Assembly: GCA_944332455.1 (NCBI GenBank)
Contig: CALVJY010000011.1
Coordinates: forward strand, 1 to 64,000
Direction of reading: 5' to 3'
From: an uncultured Clostridia bacterium
GTDB taxonomy: Bacteria > Bacillota > Clostridia > Christensenellales > HGM11417
Length of the DNA stretch: 64,000 nt
How positions within the stretch are numbered: position 1 is the stretch's first letter; each line of letters starts with the position of its first letter. Below the pieces are notes generated by a model. That model did not search any database and was not told where the DNA came from. It was given only the letters and a program-made list of their open reading frames with translations. A program made the translations under genes and the position numbers. Below are positions 1 to 9,520 of the stretch, in pieces.

Positions 1-129
1 CCATGCTTTACTTCGATGTCTATTTCTCGTTTTCTGGTTCTTCTTGTCTTCCTATGCAGTTGTCAATGTGCTTCCCGAACATCGCGTCGGCGATGTCGCT
101 GCGCTCACCTCTCGGCGGACAGCTTAAAT

Positions 130-158
130 ATAATACCACACTTGGAATTTAAAGTCAA
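130..158 (-). promoter_or_regulatory. Leftward sigma-A type promoter
   Basis: Read on the minus strand: TTGACT (158-153), 17-nt spacer, TATTAT (135-130). It fires towards the window edge, away from recA, so the transcribed gene lies outside the window. An rRNA or other stable RNA operon is possible. Confidence 0.55.
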
Positions 159-473
159 CTGTTTCGACAAACTTTTTTGATTTTTTTTGAAAAAGATTTC
201 CGAGCCTCGCGCTCCCCTCTTTTGCAGCCCGGGAGCCAGTCTTCCTTCGATCCGCAGGTTCGCCAAACGAGGTGAATTTTCTGCCACTCCTTCCCTTCCC
301 GGAAAAGTGGGGGCCTCCACTCCAACCAGCTTTCCGGCGGGGCGGGGGTTGCTCCGGCCGCGGTCCTCCGGAGCAGCTGCCCTTCCCGGCGGGCGGGTTT
401 TCTGCCGCTCCTTCCGGCCGACTGACCTTTTCCGTTTTCCGGAACAGCATAAATCATTTTCCGGGAACAGGAT

Positions 474-515
474 AAAAGCGGAGAGAGAAGATCTGTCCTT
501 CCCTCTCCGCTTTTT
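474..515 (-). terminator. Rho-independent terminator downstream of recA
   Basis: Stem AAAAGCGGAGAG paired with CTCTCCGCTTTT around an 18-nt loop, with T/A tracts on both sides, so it can stop transcription from either direction. It lies about 200 bp past the recA stop. Confidence 0.75.
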
Positions 516-721
516 GCTCCCGATACGGGGAATTTAGTATAATTTATCTAGTTAAAGAAGTTTAATTAAAGAAGGGAATCTGCGCACGCCGTTTTCCGCG
601 ATCATACGCCTCTTCCTGCCCGGCGCGCTGAGGAACGTCCTCTCCCTTGGCCCGGAAGGCGGCGCAAGACGGCCCGACCCGGCTCTGACCTCCTGTCCGA
701 TCGGACCGGCGCCGAGCGGGA

Positions 722-1798
<1,077 letters not shown>

Positions 1799-1840
1799 GG
1801 GTTCCTCCCTTGAAAAATTACCGAATGTTGAAAGTCCGGA

Positions 1841-3058
1841 TCACAGATCCCCCGTCCCCCGGGAGAGCTCCCGGACGGCGTAGAACATGGCGGCCTGGGC
1901 CGCGCTGAGGCGGACGGCGGCCCGGTCGCCCGCGAAGATGTGCTCGAACACGTGGATGCCGTCCCCGGTGCCCACGGCGATGTAGCAAAGGCCCAGCGGC
2001 TTGGTGGGCGTGGCGCCGGTGGGTCCGGCGATGCCGGTGGTGGCCAGGGCAATGTCGCACCGGCCGGTGTCCAGCAGGCCCTTGGCCATTTCGAAGGCAG
2101 TCTCCACCGAGACCGCACCCTTGTGCCGGAGGGTCTTTTCGGACACCCCCAGCCGGGCGGACTTGGCCTCGTTGTGGTAGGTCACCACCCCCTCGAAGAA
2201 GACGGAGGAGCTGCCCGGCACCTCCACCAGCGAGGAGGCGATCAGCCCGCCGGTCAGCGACTCGGCCGCCGAGAGCCTTTTTTTGCGGAATTTGAGGAGG
2301 GCGAACAGCCGGTGGGGCAGGTCGACGTCCTCCTCGGCGTAGATGTTCTTCTGAAAGGCCTGATGCAGGGAGCTGAGCAGGTTGTCCAGCAGCACTTCGT
2401 AGAGAGAACTGAATTTTTTGCGGTTCTTGCAGACCACCGAGAGGCGGACGTCCAGCCCCTCCCCGCAGACGTAGAAGTCGGCGATCTTGCGGTTTTCGTG
2501 CAGGATGGGCTGGAGCACGGTGAGCACTTCTTCCCGGGTCAGCCCGAACAGTTTGAACAGATAGCGGCCCTCGGCTTCCAGAAGTTCGGGCGCGATCTCT
2601 TTCAGCAGGCCGACCGGGTCCCCGCCGTAGGGCAGCAGGACAAGTTCGGCACTCCCCCTTTTCACCCGGACGGCGGGATAGTCCTCGGGCCGGGAGAGCA
2701 AAACGGCCCCCTCGGGCAGGGCGCAGCGCCGCTTGAAGTCCTTGCCGAAGGAGATCCCCCGGGCCTTCAGACAGGCGGCGACCTCCCCCTCGAAGGCCTC
2801 GTCCGGCGCAAAGGTCAGATCTTCGAGGGCCTTGGCGTACTCGTCGTAGAAGGGGAAAAAGTTGTCGGCGATCAGCAGGTCGCAGCCGGCGGCCAGTCCC
2901 CGGATCAGGGCGCCCAGGGCCTCGCCCTCGGGGAACTCGAGCCGGCAGACCGACAGCGGGATCCCGCAGTCGTAGAGCTTGTTTTCGCAGTGCCCCAGAA
3001 AGTCGGCGAAGCGCCGGTCGGCGCCGCCCTCTCCCAGGGCCAGATAGGCGATCTTCAT
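1841..3058 (-). CDS. cinA: CinA-like competence/damage-inducible protein
   Basis: 405 residues, the normal length of CinA. The C-terminal amidase domain (about residues 245-400) is well conserved: AESLTGGLIAS, the GVVTYHNEAK segment and TTGIAGPTGATP match the nicotinamide-nucleotide amidohydrolase half that recycles NMN. The N-terminal half occupies the place of the MoCF/COG1058 pyrophosphatase domain but has lost its signature motifs (no GTEILLG, GGLGPTxDD or PGPP-type segment). The ATG (3058-3056) overlaps the pgsA stop as ATGA, which fixes the start and implies coupling; a longer upstream reading frame is not used. It sits directly before recA. Confidence 0.85.
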   Translation of the reverse strand: MKIAYLALGEGGADRRFADFLGHCENKLYDCGIPLSVCRLEFPEGEALGALIRGLAAGCDLLIADNFFPFYDEYAKALEDLTFAPDEAFEGEVAACLKARGISFGKDFKRRCALPEGAVLLSRPEDYPAVRVKRGSAELVLLPYGGDPVGLLKEIAPELLEAEGRYLFKLFGLTREEVLTVLQPILHENRKIADFYVCGEGLDVRLSVVCKNRKKFSSLYEVLLDNLLSSLHQAFQKNIYAEEDVDLPHRLFALLKFRKKRLSAAESLTGGLIASSLVEVPGSSSVFFEGVVTYHNEAKSARLGVSEKTLRHKGAVSVETAFEMAKGLLDTGRCDIALATTGIAGPTGATPTKPLGLCYIAVGTGDGIHVFEHIFAGDRAAVRLSAAQAAMFYAVRELSRGTGDL

Positions 3059-3633
3059 TGGGAATCCTTCAGCACCCCGTAGTTTTTGACCACGTAGTGG
3101 ATGCCGGAATAGATGGTCAGCGCCACGGCCACGGCCAACAGTCCCCAGCCGCACCAGGTGAGGACGTCGGTCACTTCGGCAGGCACCATGTCCGCAAGGC
3201 CCAGCGCCGCCAGCAGCACCACGATGGCCACGTCCTGAAAGACGGTCTTGATCTTGCCGCTCTTGTCGGCGGCGATGATCAGGTTGTTGGCCGCCGCGAT
3301 CTGCCGGAAGCCGCTGATGGCGATCTCCCGGGCGATGATGATCGAGCCGGCCAGCACCCCGTAGGGAGAGGGAATGATGCCGCTTTCGACCAGCATGAAC
3401 AGGGCCACCAGCACCAGCACCTTGTCGGCGATGGGGTCCAGAAATTTGCCCATGTTGGTCACCTGATTGTTCTTGCGGGCCAGGTGGCCGTCCAGAAAGT
3501 CGGTGCAGGCCGCCAGCACGAAGACGACGGCCGCGATCAGCCGGTTGCCCGGGATCACGGTCAGATAGTAAAACAGCAGCATGACCGGGATCAGACAGAT
3601 CCGGGTCAGCGTGATCTTGTTCGGCAGATTCAT
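3055..3633 (-). CDS. pgsA: CDP-diacylglycerol--glycerol-3-phosphate 3-phosphatidyltransferase
   Basis: Integral membrane enzyme that makes phosphatidylglycerol phosphate, the committed step to phosphatidylglycerol and cardiolipin. 192 residues with several hydrophobic helices. The CDP-alcohol phosphatidyltransferase signature DG-x2-AR-x8-G-x3-D-x3-D is complete (DGHLAR, then GKFLDPIAD, residues about 49-71). It starts one base after the rimO stop and overlaps cinA by 4 bp, so rimO-pgsA-cinA-recA looks like one transcription unit. Confidence 0.95.
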   Translation of the reverse strand: MNLPNKITLTRICLIPVMLLFYYLTVIPGNRLIAAVVFVLAACTDFLDGHLARKNNQVTNMGKFLDPIADKVLVLVALFMLVESGIIPSPYGVLAGSIIIAREIAISGFRQIAAANNLIIAADKSGKIKTVFQDVAIVVLLAALGLADMVPAEVTDVLTWCGWGLLAVAVALTIYSGIHYVVKNYGVLKDSQ

Positions 3634-3634
3634 C

Positions 3635-4996
3635 TTACAACACCTCTTTTCCCGGAGCGGGGGGCTCCCCCATCTCCTCCAGAATGTTTGCCTCCATGTC
3701 CCGGCCGTCCGTGCCGGTGATCTCGGCCCGGTACAGCCCGCCGCTCTCGATGGGGCGGTCCCAGTTCAGCCGGATCCGGGGATCGATGTCGGGGGCCTCG
3801 GCATAGCTCCGGCCGAAAAACGCCCCCTCGGCAAAGTCGGGGCCGTCGCAGCGGACGGGCAGGATCTGCCCCACCCGGCCCTTCAGAATGTCGGCCAGAA
3901 TGCCGGCCTGCACCTCTTGCGCCCGGGCCAGCCGTTCGGCCTTGACCGCCTCGGGGATCTGCCCGGTCATGCCGAAAGAAGGGGTTCCCTCCTCCCGGGA
4001 ATAGGCAAAAAATCCGGCGTTCTGCAGGCGGTGCCGCCTGAGGAAATCCAGCAGGGCCTCGAAGTCCTCCTCGCTCTCCCCCGGGAACCCCACCATGAAG
4101 GTGGTCCGCACCGCCGCGTCCGGCAGAAAGCGGCGGATGTCCTCCATCACCTTTTCCTGCGCCGCAGCGTCGGTCCTCCGGCCCATCCGGCGCAGGACGG
4201 GGTCGGCGGCGTGCTGCAGGGGGACGTCCAGGTAGTGCGCCATTTTGGTTTGTCCGGCCATAAAGGAGAGCAGCTCCTCGGTGACCAGTTCGGGATAGCA
4301 GTAAAGCAGCCGGATCTGTTCGATGCCGTCCACCCCGCACAGGCTTTGGAGCAGGTCGGTCAGGCCAAGGCCCAGATCCCGGCCGTAGCGGGTGGTGTCC
4401 TGGGCCACCAGGATGAGTTCGCGCACTCCCCCGGCGGCCAGGTTTTCGGCCTCCTTCCGCAGTTCGGGGAGAGGTTTGCTCCGGTACCGCCCCCGGATGG
4501 AGGGGATCAGACAGTAGGTGCAGCGGTTGTCGCAGCCGTCCGCGACCTTCAGGTAGGCATAGTGCCAGGGGGTGGTCAGCACCCGCTCATTCTTGATGAA
4601 GGATGCCTCAGGCGGCAGGATGACCGGAGGGGGATCCCCCCGGTACAGCCCTTGAATGATCTCGCAGATGCGGGGATAGTCGTTGATGCCCAGAAAGGCG
4701 TCCACTTCGGGCAGGCCCTCCCGGCACTCCTCCGCCCACTTCTGGGGAAGGCAGCCGGTGACGATCAGTTTTTCCAGCCCCGCCTTTTTCAGCTCGGCGA
4801 ACTCCAGCACGGTGTCGATGGCCTCGGCCCGGGCCTCGTTCAGAAAGGCGCAGGTGTTGACGATCAGGATCTGGCAGTCCTCAGGCGTCTGGCAGATCGT
4901 AAATCCGCCCTCGGTCAGAAAGGCCAGCAGACATTCGGTGTCCACCCGGTTTTTGTCGCAGCCGAGCGAGACCACCCCTGCTTTTTTGTTTTTCAT
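3635..4996 (-). CDS. rimO: Ribosomal protein S12 methylthiotransferase RimO
   Basis: Radical-SAM enzyme with two Fe-S clusters that adds a methylthio group to an aspartate of ribosomal protein S12. 453 residues. N-terminal MTTase domain starts with SLGCDKNRVDTE, and NTCAFL carries the second cluster cysteine. The radical-SAM triad CxxxCxxC is CDNRCTYC near residue 155. The C-terminal region matches the TRAM domain position. The SLGCDKN start separates RimO from the tRNA enzyme MiaB. First gene of the rimO-pgsA-cinA-recA run. Confidence 0.95.
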   Translation of the reverse strand: MKNKKAGVVSLGCDKNRVDTECLLAFLTEGGFTICQTPEDCQILIVNTCAFLNEARAEAIDTVLEFAELKKAGLEKLIVTGCLPQKWAEECREGLPEVDAFLGINDYPRICEIIQGLYRGDPPPVILPPEASFIKNERVLTTPWHYAYLKVADGCDNRCTYCLIPSIRGRYRSKPLPELRKEAENLAAGGVRELILVAQDTTRYGRDLGLGLTDLLQSLCGVDGIEQIRLLYCYPELVTEELLSFMAGQTKMAHYLDVPLQHAADPVLRRMGRRTDAAAQEKVMEDIRRFLPDAAVRTTFMVGFPGESEEDFEALLDFLRRHRLQNAGFFAYSREEGTPSFGMTGQIPEAVKAERLARAQEVQAGILADILKGRVGQILPVRCDGPDFAEGAFFGRSYAEAPDIDPRIRLNWDRPIESGGLYRAEITGTDGRDMEANILEEMGEPPAPGKEVL

Positions 4997-5151
4997 AGGC
5001 AGCTTGACGGGCCGTGCCCGCCCTTATCCAGGCACTCCGCAAGAGAGGCCGCCTGACGGCAGTCCTCACGATCCTGATGCGGCGTTGCCCTGCGTTCTTC
5101 AGCGCGGCCCTTCCCGGCGGACCGGAAAGAGCCGCAGCGCTCGAGGGGACC

Positions 5152-8100
5152 TCAGTCCACGTCCCCGAATTTTTCCTTGAATTCGGCCATGCTCATGTAG
5201 ACCTGGCGGGGCTTGGAGCCCTCGAAGGGCGAGATGTAGCCCAGCTTGTCGAGCTCGTCGATCATCTTTCCGGCCCGGGCATAGCCCATGCCGAAGCGGC
5301 GCTGGACCATGGAGATGGACAGCTGTCCGGCCTCGATCCCCATTTTCAGCACCCGGGGGAGCATCTTGGCGTTCTCGCCGTCGTCCGCGGCGGCCGTCTG
5401 GGCGGGGGCGGGCTCGGCGCTCTCCTCCGCGGCCTGCTTTTCCTCGTTGATCTTCTGCTCGATGGTGTCGTCGTAGTAGGCCTCGTTGTTCTCGCGCACA
5501 TAGTCCACCACGGTCTCGATCTCCCGCTCGGTGACGAAGGGTCCCTGCAGGCGCATGGGCTTGTTCATGCTGCCGGTGATGAACAGCATGTCGCCCTCGC
5601 CCAGCAGTTTTTCGGCCCCGGGCAGTTCCACCGTGCGGGCGTCGTTGTTGGACATGACCCGGAAGGCCGCCCGGGTGGGCATGTTGGCCTTGATGACGCC
5701 GGTGATGACGTCCACCGAGGGCCGCTGGGTGGCCAGCACCAGATGGATGCCGGCGGCGCGGGCCAGCTGGGCCAGCCGCTGGATGCGAGTCTCGATCTCG
5801 TCCTTTCGCTTGCCCATCATCAGCTCGGCCAGCTCGTCCACGATGATGACGATGCGGCAGAGCTTCTGATCGGTCTCGGGATTGATGCGCTCGTTGTAGG
5901 AATTGATGTCCTTGGAGCCCAGCGCCTGGAAGAGGTCGAAGCGCCGGTTCATCTCATTGATGGCCCACCCGAAGGCCGCGATGGCCTTGTCGGGGTCGGT
6001 GATGACGTTCTTGAGCATCAGGTGGGGCAGCCCCTCGTACTTGTTGAACTCCACCCGCTTGGGGTCGATCAGGATGATGCGGACGTCCTCGGGCGAGGAC
6101 TTGTACATCAGCGAGAGGATGATGGAATTCAGACAGACCGATTTACCCGAGCCGGTGGAGCCGGCCACCAGCAGGTGGGGCATCTTGGCGATGTCCTGGA
6201 TGATGTTCTTGCCGGCGATGTCCTTGCCCAGGGCAAAGGCCAGCGGAGACTTGTGCTGGCGGAATTCCTCGGTGTCCAGCACGTCCCGCAGCCCGACCAG
6301 GGCCTTTTTGGCGTTGGGCACCTCGATGCCCAGCAGCGATTTGCCGGGGATGGGAGCCTCGATGCGGACGGTGCCCTTGGCGGCCAGGTACATGGTGATG
6401 TCGTCGGCAAGGCCGGTCACCCGGCTGACCGGGACCCCGGGCGGCATCTGCAGCTCGAAGCGGGTGACCGTGGGGCCGGGGGTGATGGTGACCACCTTGG
6501 CGTTGACCTTGAAGTCGCTGAGGGCCTGTTCCAGCACCTCTTTTTTCTGATCCTGATCCTCCAGCAGCTCGTTGGGATCGTAGAAGCGGTCCTTGAGCAG
6601 GTCGATGGAGGGCGGATTGTAGGGCGAGACGAAGATCTTGGGATCGGGGCGGAGCGCCGGCTTTTCGGGCACCGGCACGTCGTCCGGCGCCGGCCCGGGC
6701 AGCACGGCTTCGGGCTGGGGCGGCAGGGTGGGCAGCACCACATGGGGCTCTCCCGGATCCTCCTCCGGCTCGGACTCCAGCTCGGCCGAGACCATGGGCG
6801 GCTCGAAATCGTCCTCCTGATCCCCGAAGGGGTCGTCCGAGGGCGGATTGGTGGGCATGTAGTTGCTGACCGACTGTCCGTCGTAGAATCCCTTGGGCAG
6901 ATTTTCGTCCCGGCCCAGAGCTCCGGTCTTGTTCTCCTTGTTCTCCTTGGGCTCCTCCTCGAAGCCGAATCCGGTCCGCCGGGTCTCCCCCGCCTTCTTT
7001 TCCGGTCCGGTCTCCGCGGATGCGGGAGCCGCCTTTTCGGCCGGGGCCGGCTGGGCGGACTCCACCCCTCCGAACATATCCCGGACGGGCTTGGGCGCCG
7101 GGGTTTCGGGCTCGGGCTGCGAGTTCCCTCCGAAGATGTCACGGGCAGGCTTGGAAGCCGGGCTCTCGGGTTCGGACGGCGAAGTGCCTCCGAAGATGTC
7201 ACGGGCAGGCTTGGAAGCCGGACTCTCGGGTTCGGACGATGAAGTCCCTCCGAACATATCCCGGACGGGTCTGGCCGCCGGGCGTTCGGGTTCGGGCTGC
7301 GAACTCCCTCCGAAGATGTCGCGGGCCGGTCCGGAGCCGGACGAAGCGCGGAAGGGCTTGTCGGCGCCAGAACTCTCCCCGGTCCGGGGCCGGTCTTTGC
7401 CGGACTCCTCGGGATCGCGGACGATGTCCCCGAACATATCCCGGGTGGGTCTGGGGCCAGAGGCCGGCTCCTCCTTGCGGGGAAGATCGGGCTTGGGCGC
7501 GGGGGGCGGAGAGGTCATGTTCTCCTGGGTGGTCCCCAAAATGGGCCGCTCCTTCAGTTCGTCGATGTCGATGGTCCCCCCCCACAGATCGCGGACGATC
7601 CGCCGCTTGGGCTTGTCGGCGGGCTCCTCCTTGGCGGAGGGCGTGACCGACGACCCCGTGATGATGGGGTTGGGATTGTCGGGGATCTCGGGCAGATAGT
7701 CGCGGTAGCGGTCCCGGTCCTCCCCGAAATGCGAAGGCTCCACGCTGTCGTTGGCGTAGGTGTCGTAGATGTTGGTCTGGCCCCCCAGCACCCGGCTGGA
7801 GCGCTTTTTGCGGCTGGCGCGGAAGCTGTCCGCCACCTCGCCCTCGGGCTTTGAGGGATTGACGTGCACGATGGGCGAATCGGTGCGGCCGCGGTCCCGG
7901 ATCGGCTCCTCCGGGGGGATCTCGATGGTGTCCGGCTTGCTGGTGATGTAGTCCAGCTTGCTCTGCCGGTCGGGGAAGGCATAGCTTTCGGTGTAGCTAC
8001 GGGAGCCCTCGGACTTGGGCGGTTCGGCCCCGAACAGGCGGTTCCTGGCCCGGCTGTGCTCGTCCTCGGGCGGCTGGGCGCCGGGGCGGTCAAAGCCCCC

Positions 8101-9162
8101 CTGGCGGCCGAAGAGATCCCGCTCGCCGTAGGAGCCGTTCCCCCGCTCCGAAAAGGAAGGACCCGACAGATCCTGGCCGTAGAGGCGTCCGCTCTCCCGG
8201 CCGGGACGGTCGTTCTGACCGTAGCCGCCGCGGTCTGCGGCGCTGGCCTGATTGTAGGGGACGGCCGGGCTGTAGCCCCCGCGCTCCTGTTCGGCCCGGG
8301 GTTCGGGCCGGGGCGGGGCGGCCTCGGGCTGGACCTGATTGTAGGGGGCCGCCCGCTCGAAGCGGGTGGTGTCGATGTCGTAGTTGTCCGAGACCACTTT
8401 GGCCTCGGGGCGGGGCTCGGCGCTGCCGAGCAGGATGTCATAGGCCCGTCCCCCGCTCTCCTGCCTCCGGCGGGACTTGGGCGCGGGATCGGACAGATCG
8501 GTCACGAACAGCGAGGGCTTCTGGGGATCGGGTTCCCGCTCGCCGGCAGTCTGGGACAGGTCGTAGTCCCGATAGCCTTTCACGCGGCCCTCCGGCACCG
8601 GCTGACGGTAGGTGAACACCGCCCGGAAGTTGACCGCCCCGAACACGCAGAGGACGATGAGCAGGGCGTACAGGATGTAGCTGCCGACCTCGCCCAGCAC
8701 GGCAAAGACGGGATAGGCCACCAGGCCCAGCACCACGCCGCCGGCCGAAGTCAGGCCCTGCTGCACCCCGTCGGTGTAGCAGGCCGAAAGGTACTCGCCG
8801 TAGGTCTGCCCCGCCAGCAGGTGATCCCGGGTGGTCACCACCTGCAGACAGAGGCCGATGACCACCAGAAGCAGCAGACTGAAGACCACGGTCCTGGGCC
8901 GCCAGGACACCGAGACCCCCGCGAACAGCATGACCCCCACCACGATGAGACAGAGAAAGACGGCATAGGAAAAGCACCCGAACACGCCGACCATGAAGCC
9001 GAAGACTTCCCGACCGGCAGAGGCGAACAGCCTGCCGCCCGTGACCAGGCACAAAAAGACGATCACCGAAAAGGCGAACATCACGATGCCCACCACCTGC
9101 CGCGCCGACAGCGTGGAGGACTTCAGATTTTTTCTCTTGGGTTCCTTGGTATTTCTCAGCAA
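5152..9162 (-). CDS. ftsK: FtsK/SpoIIIE-type DNA translocase with very long linker
   Basis: Septal DNA pump that moves the chromosome terminus through the closing septum or the spore septum. 1336 residues, against roughly 750-900 in most Firmicutes. Order: N-terminal membrane anchor with about four hydrophobic helices (residues 20-200); a proline-, glycine- and charge-rich linker (about 200-840); the motor with Walker A GSTGSGKS near residue 1000 and the Walker B region VIIVDELAEL; and a C-terminal winged-helix gamma domain that reads KOPS/SRS sites. The linker contains four 20-residue repeats and scattered R-D-[ILM]-[FW]-G motifs. Transcribed alone from a promoter 270 bp upstream. FtsK versus SpoIIIE cannot be decided from sequence alone. 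Confidence 0.95.
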   Translation of the reverse strand: MLRNTKEPKRKNLKSSTLSARQVVGIVMFAFSVIVFLCLVTGGRLFASAGREVFGFMVGVFGCFSYAVFLCLIVVGVMLFAGVSVSWRPRTVVFSLLLLVVIGLCLQVVTTRDHLLAGQTYGEYLSACYTDGVQQGLTSAGGVVLGLVAYPVFAVLGEVGSYILYALLIVLCVFGAVNFRAVFTYRQPVPEGRVKGYRDYDLSQTAGEREPDPQKPSLFVTDLSDPAPKSRRRQESGGRAYDILLGSAEPRPEAKVVSDNYDIDTTRFERAAPYNQVQPEAAPPRPEPRAEQERGGYSPAVPYNQASAADRGGYGQNDRPGRESGRLYGQDLSGPSFSERGNGSYGERDLFGRQGGFDRPGAQPPEDEHSRARNRLFGAEPPKSEGSRSYTESYAFPDRQSKLDYITSKPDTIEIPPEEPIRDRGRTDSPIVHVNPSKPEGEVADSFRASRKKRSSRVLGGQTNIYDTYANDSVEPSHFGEDRDRYRDYLPEIPDNPNPIITGSSVTPSAKEEPADKPKRRIVRDLWGGTIDIDELKERPILGTTQENMTSPPPAPKPDLPRKEEPASGPRPTRDMFGDIVRDPEESGKDRPRTGESSGADKPFRASSGSGPARDIFGGSSQPEPERPAARPVRDMFGGTSSSEPESPASKPARDIFGGTSPSEPESPASKPARDIFGGNSQPEPETPAPKPVRDMFGGVESAQPAPAEKAAPASAETGPEKKAGETRRTGFGFEEEPKENKENKTGALGRDENLPKGFYDGQSVSNYMPTNPPSDDPFGDQEDDFEPPMVSAELESEPEEDPGEPHVVLPTLPPQPEAVLPGPAPDDVPVPEKPALRPDPKIFVSPYNPPSIDLLKDRFYDPNELLEDQDQKKEVLEQALSDFKVNAKVVTITPGPTVTRFELQMPPGVPVSRVTGLADDITMYLAAKGTVRIEAPIPGKSLLGIEVPNAKKALVGLRDVLDTEEFRQHKSPLAFALGKDIAGKNIIQDIAKMPHLLVAGSTGSGKSVCLNSIILSLMYKSSPEDVRIILIDPKRVEFNKYEGLPHLMLKNVITDPDKAIAAFGWAINEMNRRFDLFQALGSKDINSYNERINPETDQKLCRIVIIVDELAELMMGKRKDEIETRIQRLAQLARAAGIHLVLATQRPSVDVITGVIKANMPTRAAFRVMSNNDARTVELPGAEKLLGEGDMLFITGSMNKPMRLQGPFVTEREIETVVDYVRENNEAYYDDTIEQKINEEKQAAEESAEPAPAQTAAADDGENAKMLPRVLKMGIEAGQLSISMVQRRFGMGYARAGKMIDELDKLGYISPFEGSKPRQVYMSMAEFKEKFGDVD
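7069..7325 (-). repeat. 60-bp tandem repeats within ftsK
   Basis: Four successive 60-bp units encode 20-residue repeats of the form RD[IM]FGG-x2-(S/Q)EPE-x-PA-x-(K/R)P-(A/V). Two central units (around 7141 and 7201) are almost identical at the DNA level, which points to recent slippage or unequal crossover. Confidence 0.85.
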
Positions 9163-9520
9163 TTTAAAACCTTCCCCATGTTGTTTTTTGGCCGGGCCGT
9201 CAAGGAGGGCTGCCCGGCGGCGCTTTGCCGCCGCGGCGGGTCTTCCCCCGCATCGCGGCCGGATCGGGTCACGAGGGGCGGGACCGCCCTCTGCCCTTTC
9301 TGCTTTTCCCTTCCGCCGTCCCTCTTTTTTTCCGCGGCCGCGGGACAGGCCGCCCTGCGGGTGCGGGAGGGGGCGGCAGAGCGCCGGCTCTGCCCCGGCG
9401 GGCTTTCCGCCCGGCGCCGAGGCTCCCTTTCATTATAACATACTGCGCGGAAAATTTCAATCATTCCGCGCAGTTAAAAATTTTATATCGTTCTCTCCCC
9501 CTTCCGGCGGAGGGGCCTTT
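9163..9520 (-). other. Structured 5' leader of ftsK and pyk-ftsK gap
   Basis: 358 bp without a convincing gene. The ftsK promoter is at 9432-9460, so the leader is about 260 nt long and very GC-rich, with strong self-pairing segments such as CGGGC-GGAAA-GCCCG and GGCAGAGC...GCTCTGCC. A 102-codon frame on the minus strand overlaps it but lacks a ribosome binding site and has a low-complexity composition. Confidence 0.5.
9432..9474 (-). promoter_or_regulatory. ftsK promoter inside an inverted repeat
   Basis: Minus strand: TTGAAA (9460-9455), 17-nt spacer, TATAAT (9437-9432). The spacer and the region upstream of the -35 form a perfect inverted repeat, ACTGCGCGGAA and TTCCGCGCAGT (9442-9474), with the -35 box in the loop. 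It may be an operator, or the hairpin end of the pyk transcript. Confidence 0.7.

Larger units (their letters stand above)
1..721. other. Gene-free left edge downstream of recA
   Basis: No convincing gene. A leftward promoter sits at 130-158 and a hairpin terminator at 474-515. The leftward transcript from about position 122 would read out of the window through a segment containing ATTGACAACTGCATAG-like sequence, which resembles the antitermination/processing leaders found before rRNA genes in Firmicutes; this is an impression from memory, not a match. The GC-rich stretch 190-470 and the recA-proximal 516-721 hold only short shadow ORFs without ribosome binding sites. Confidence 0.5.

Noticed and set aside
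1799..1840. LexA box before recA
   Set aside because: CGAATGTTGAAAG resembles a half-site only; the second half is missing.
5014..7242. 742-codon plus-strand frame opposite ftsK
   Set aside because: Repetitive Gly/Leu/His/Asp content mirrors the ftsK motor and linker; no start signals.
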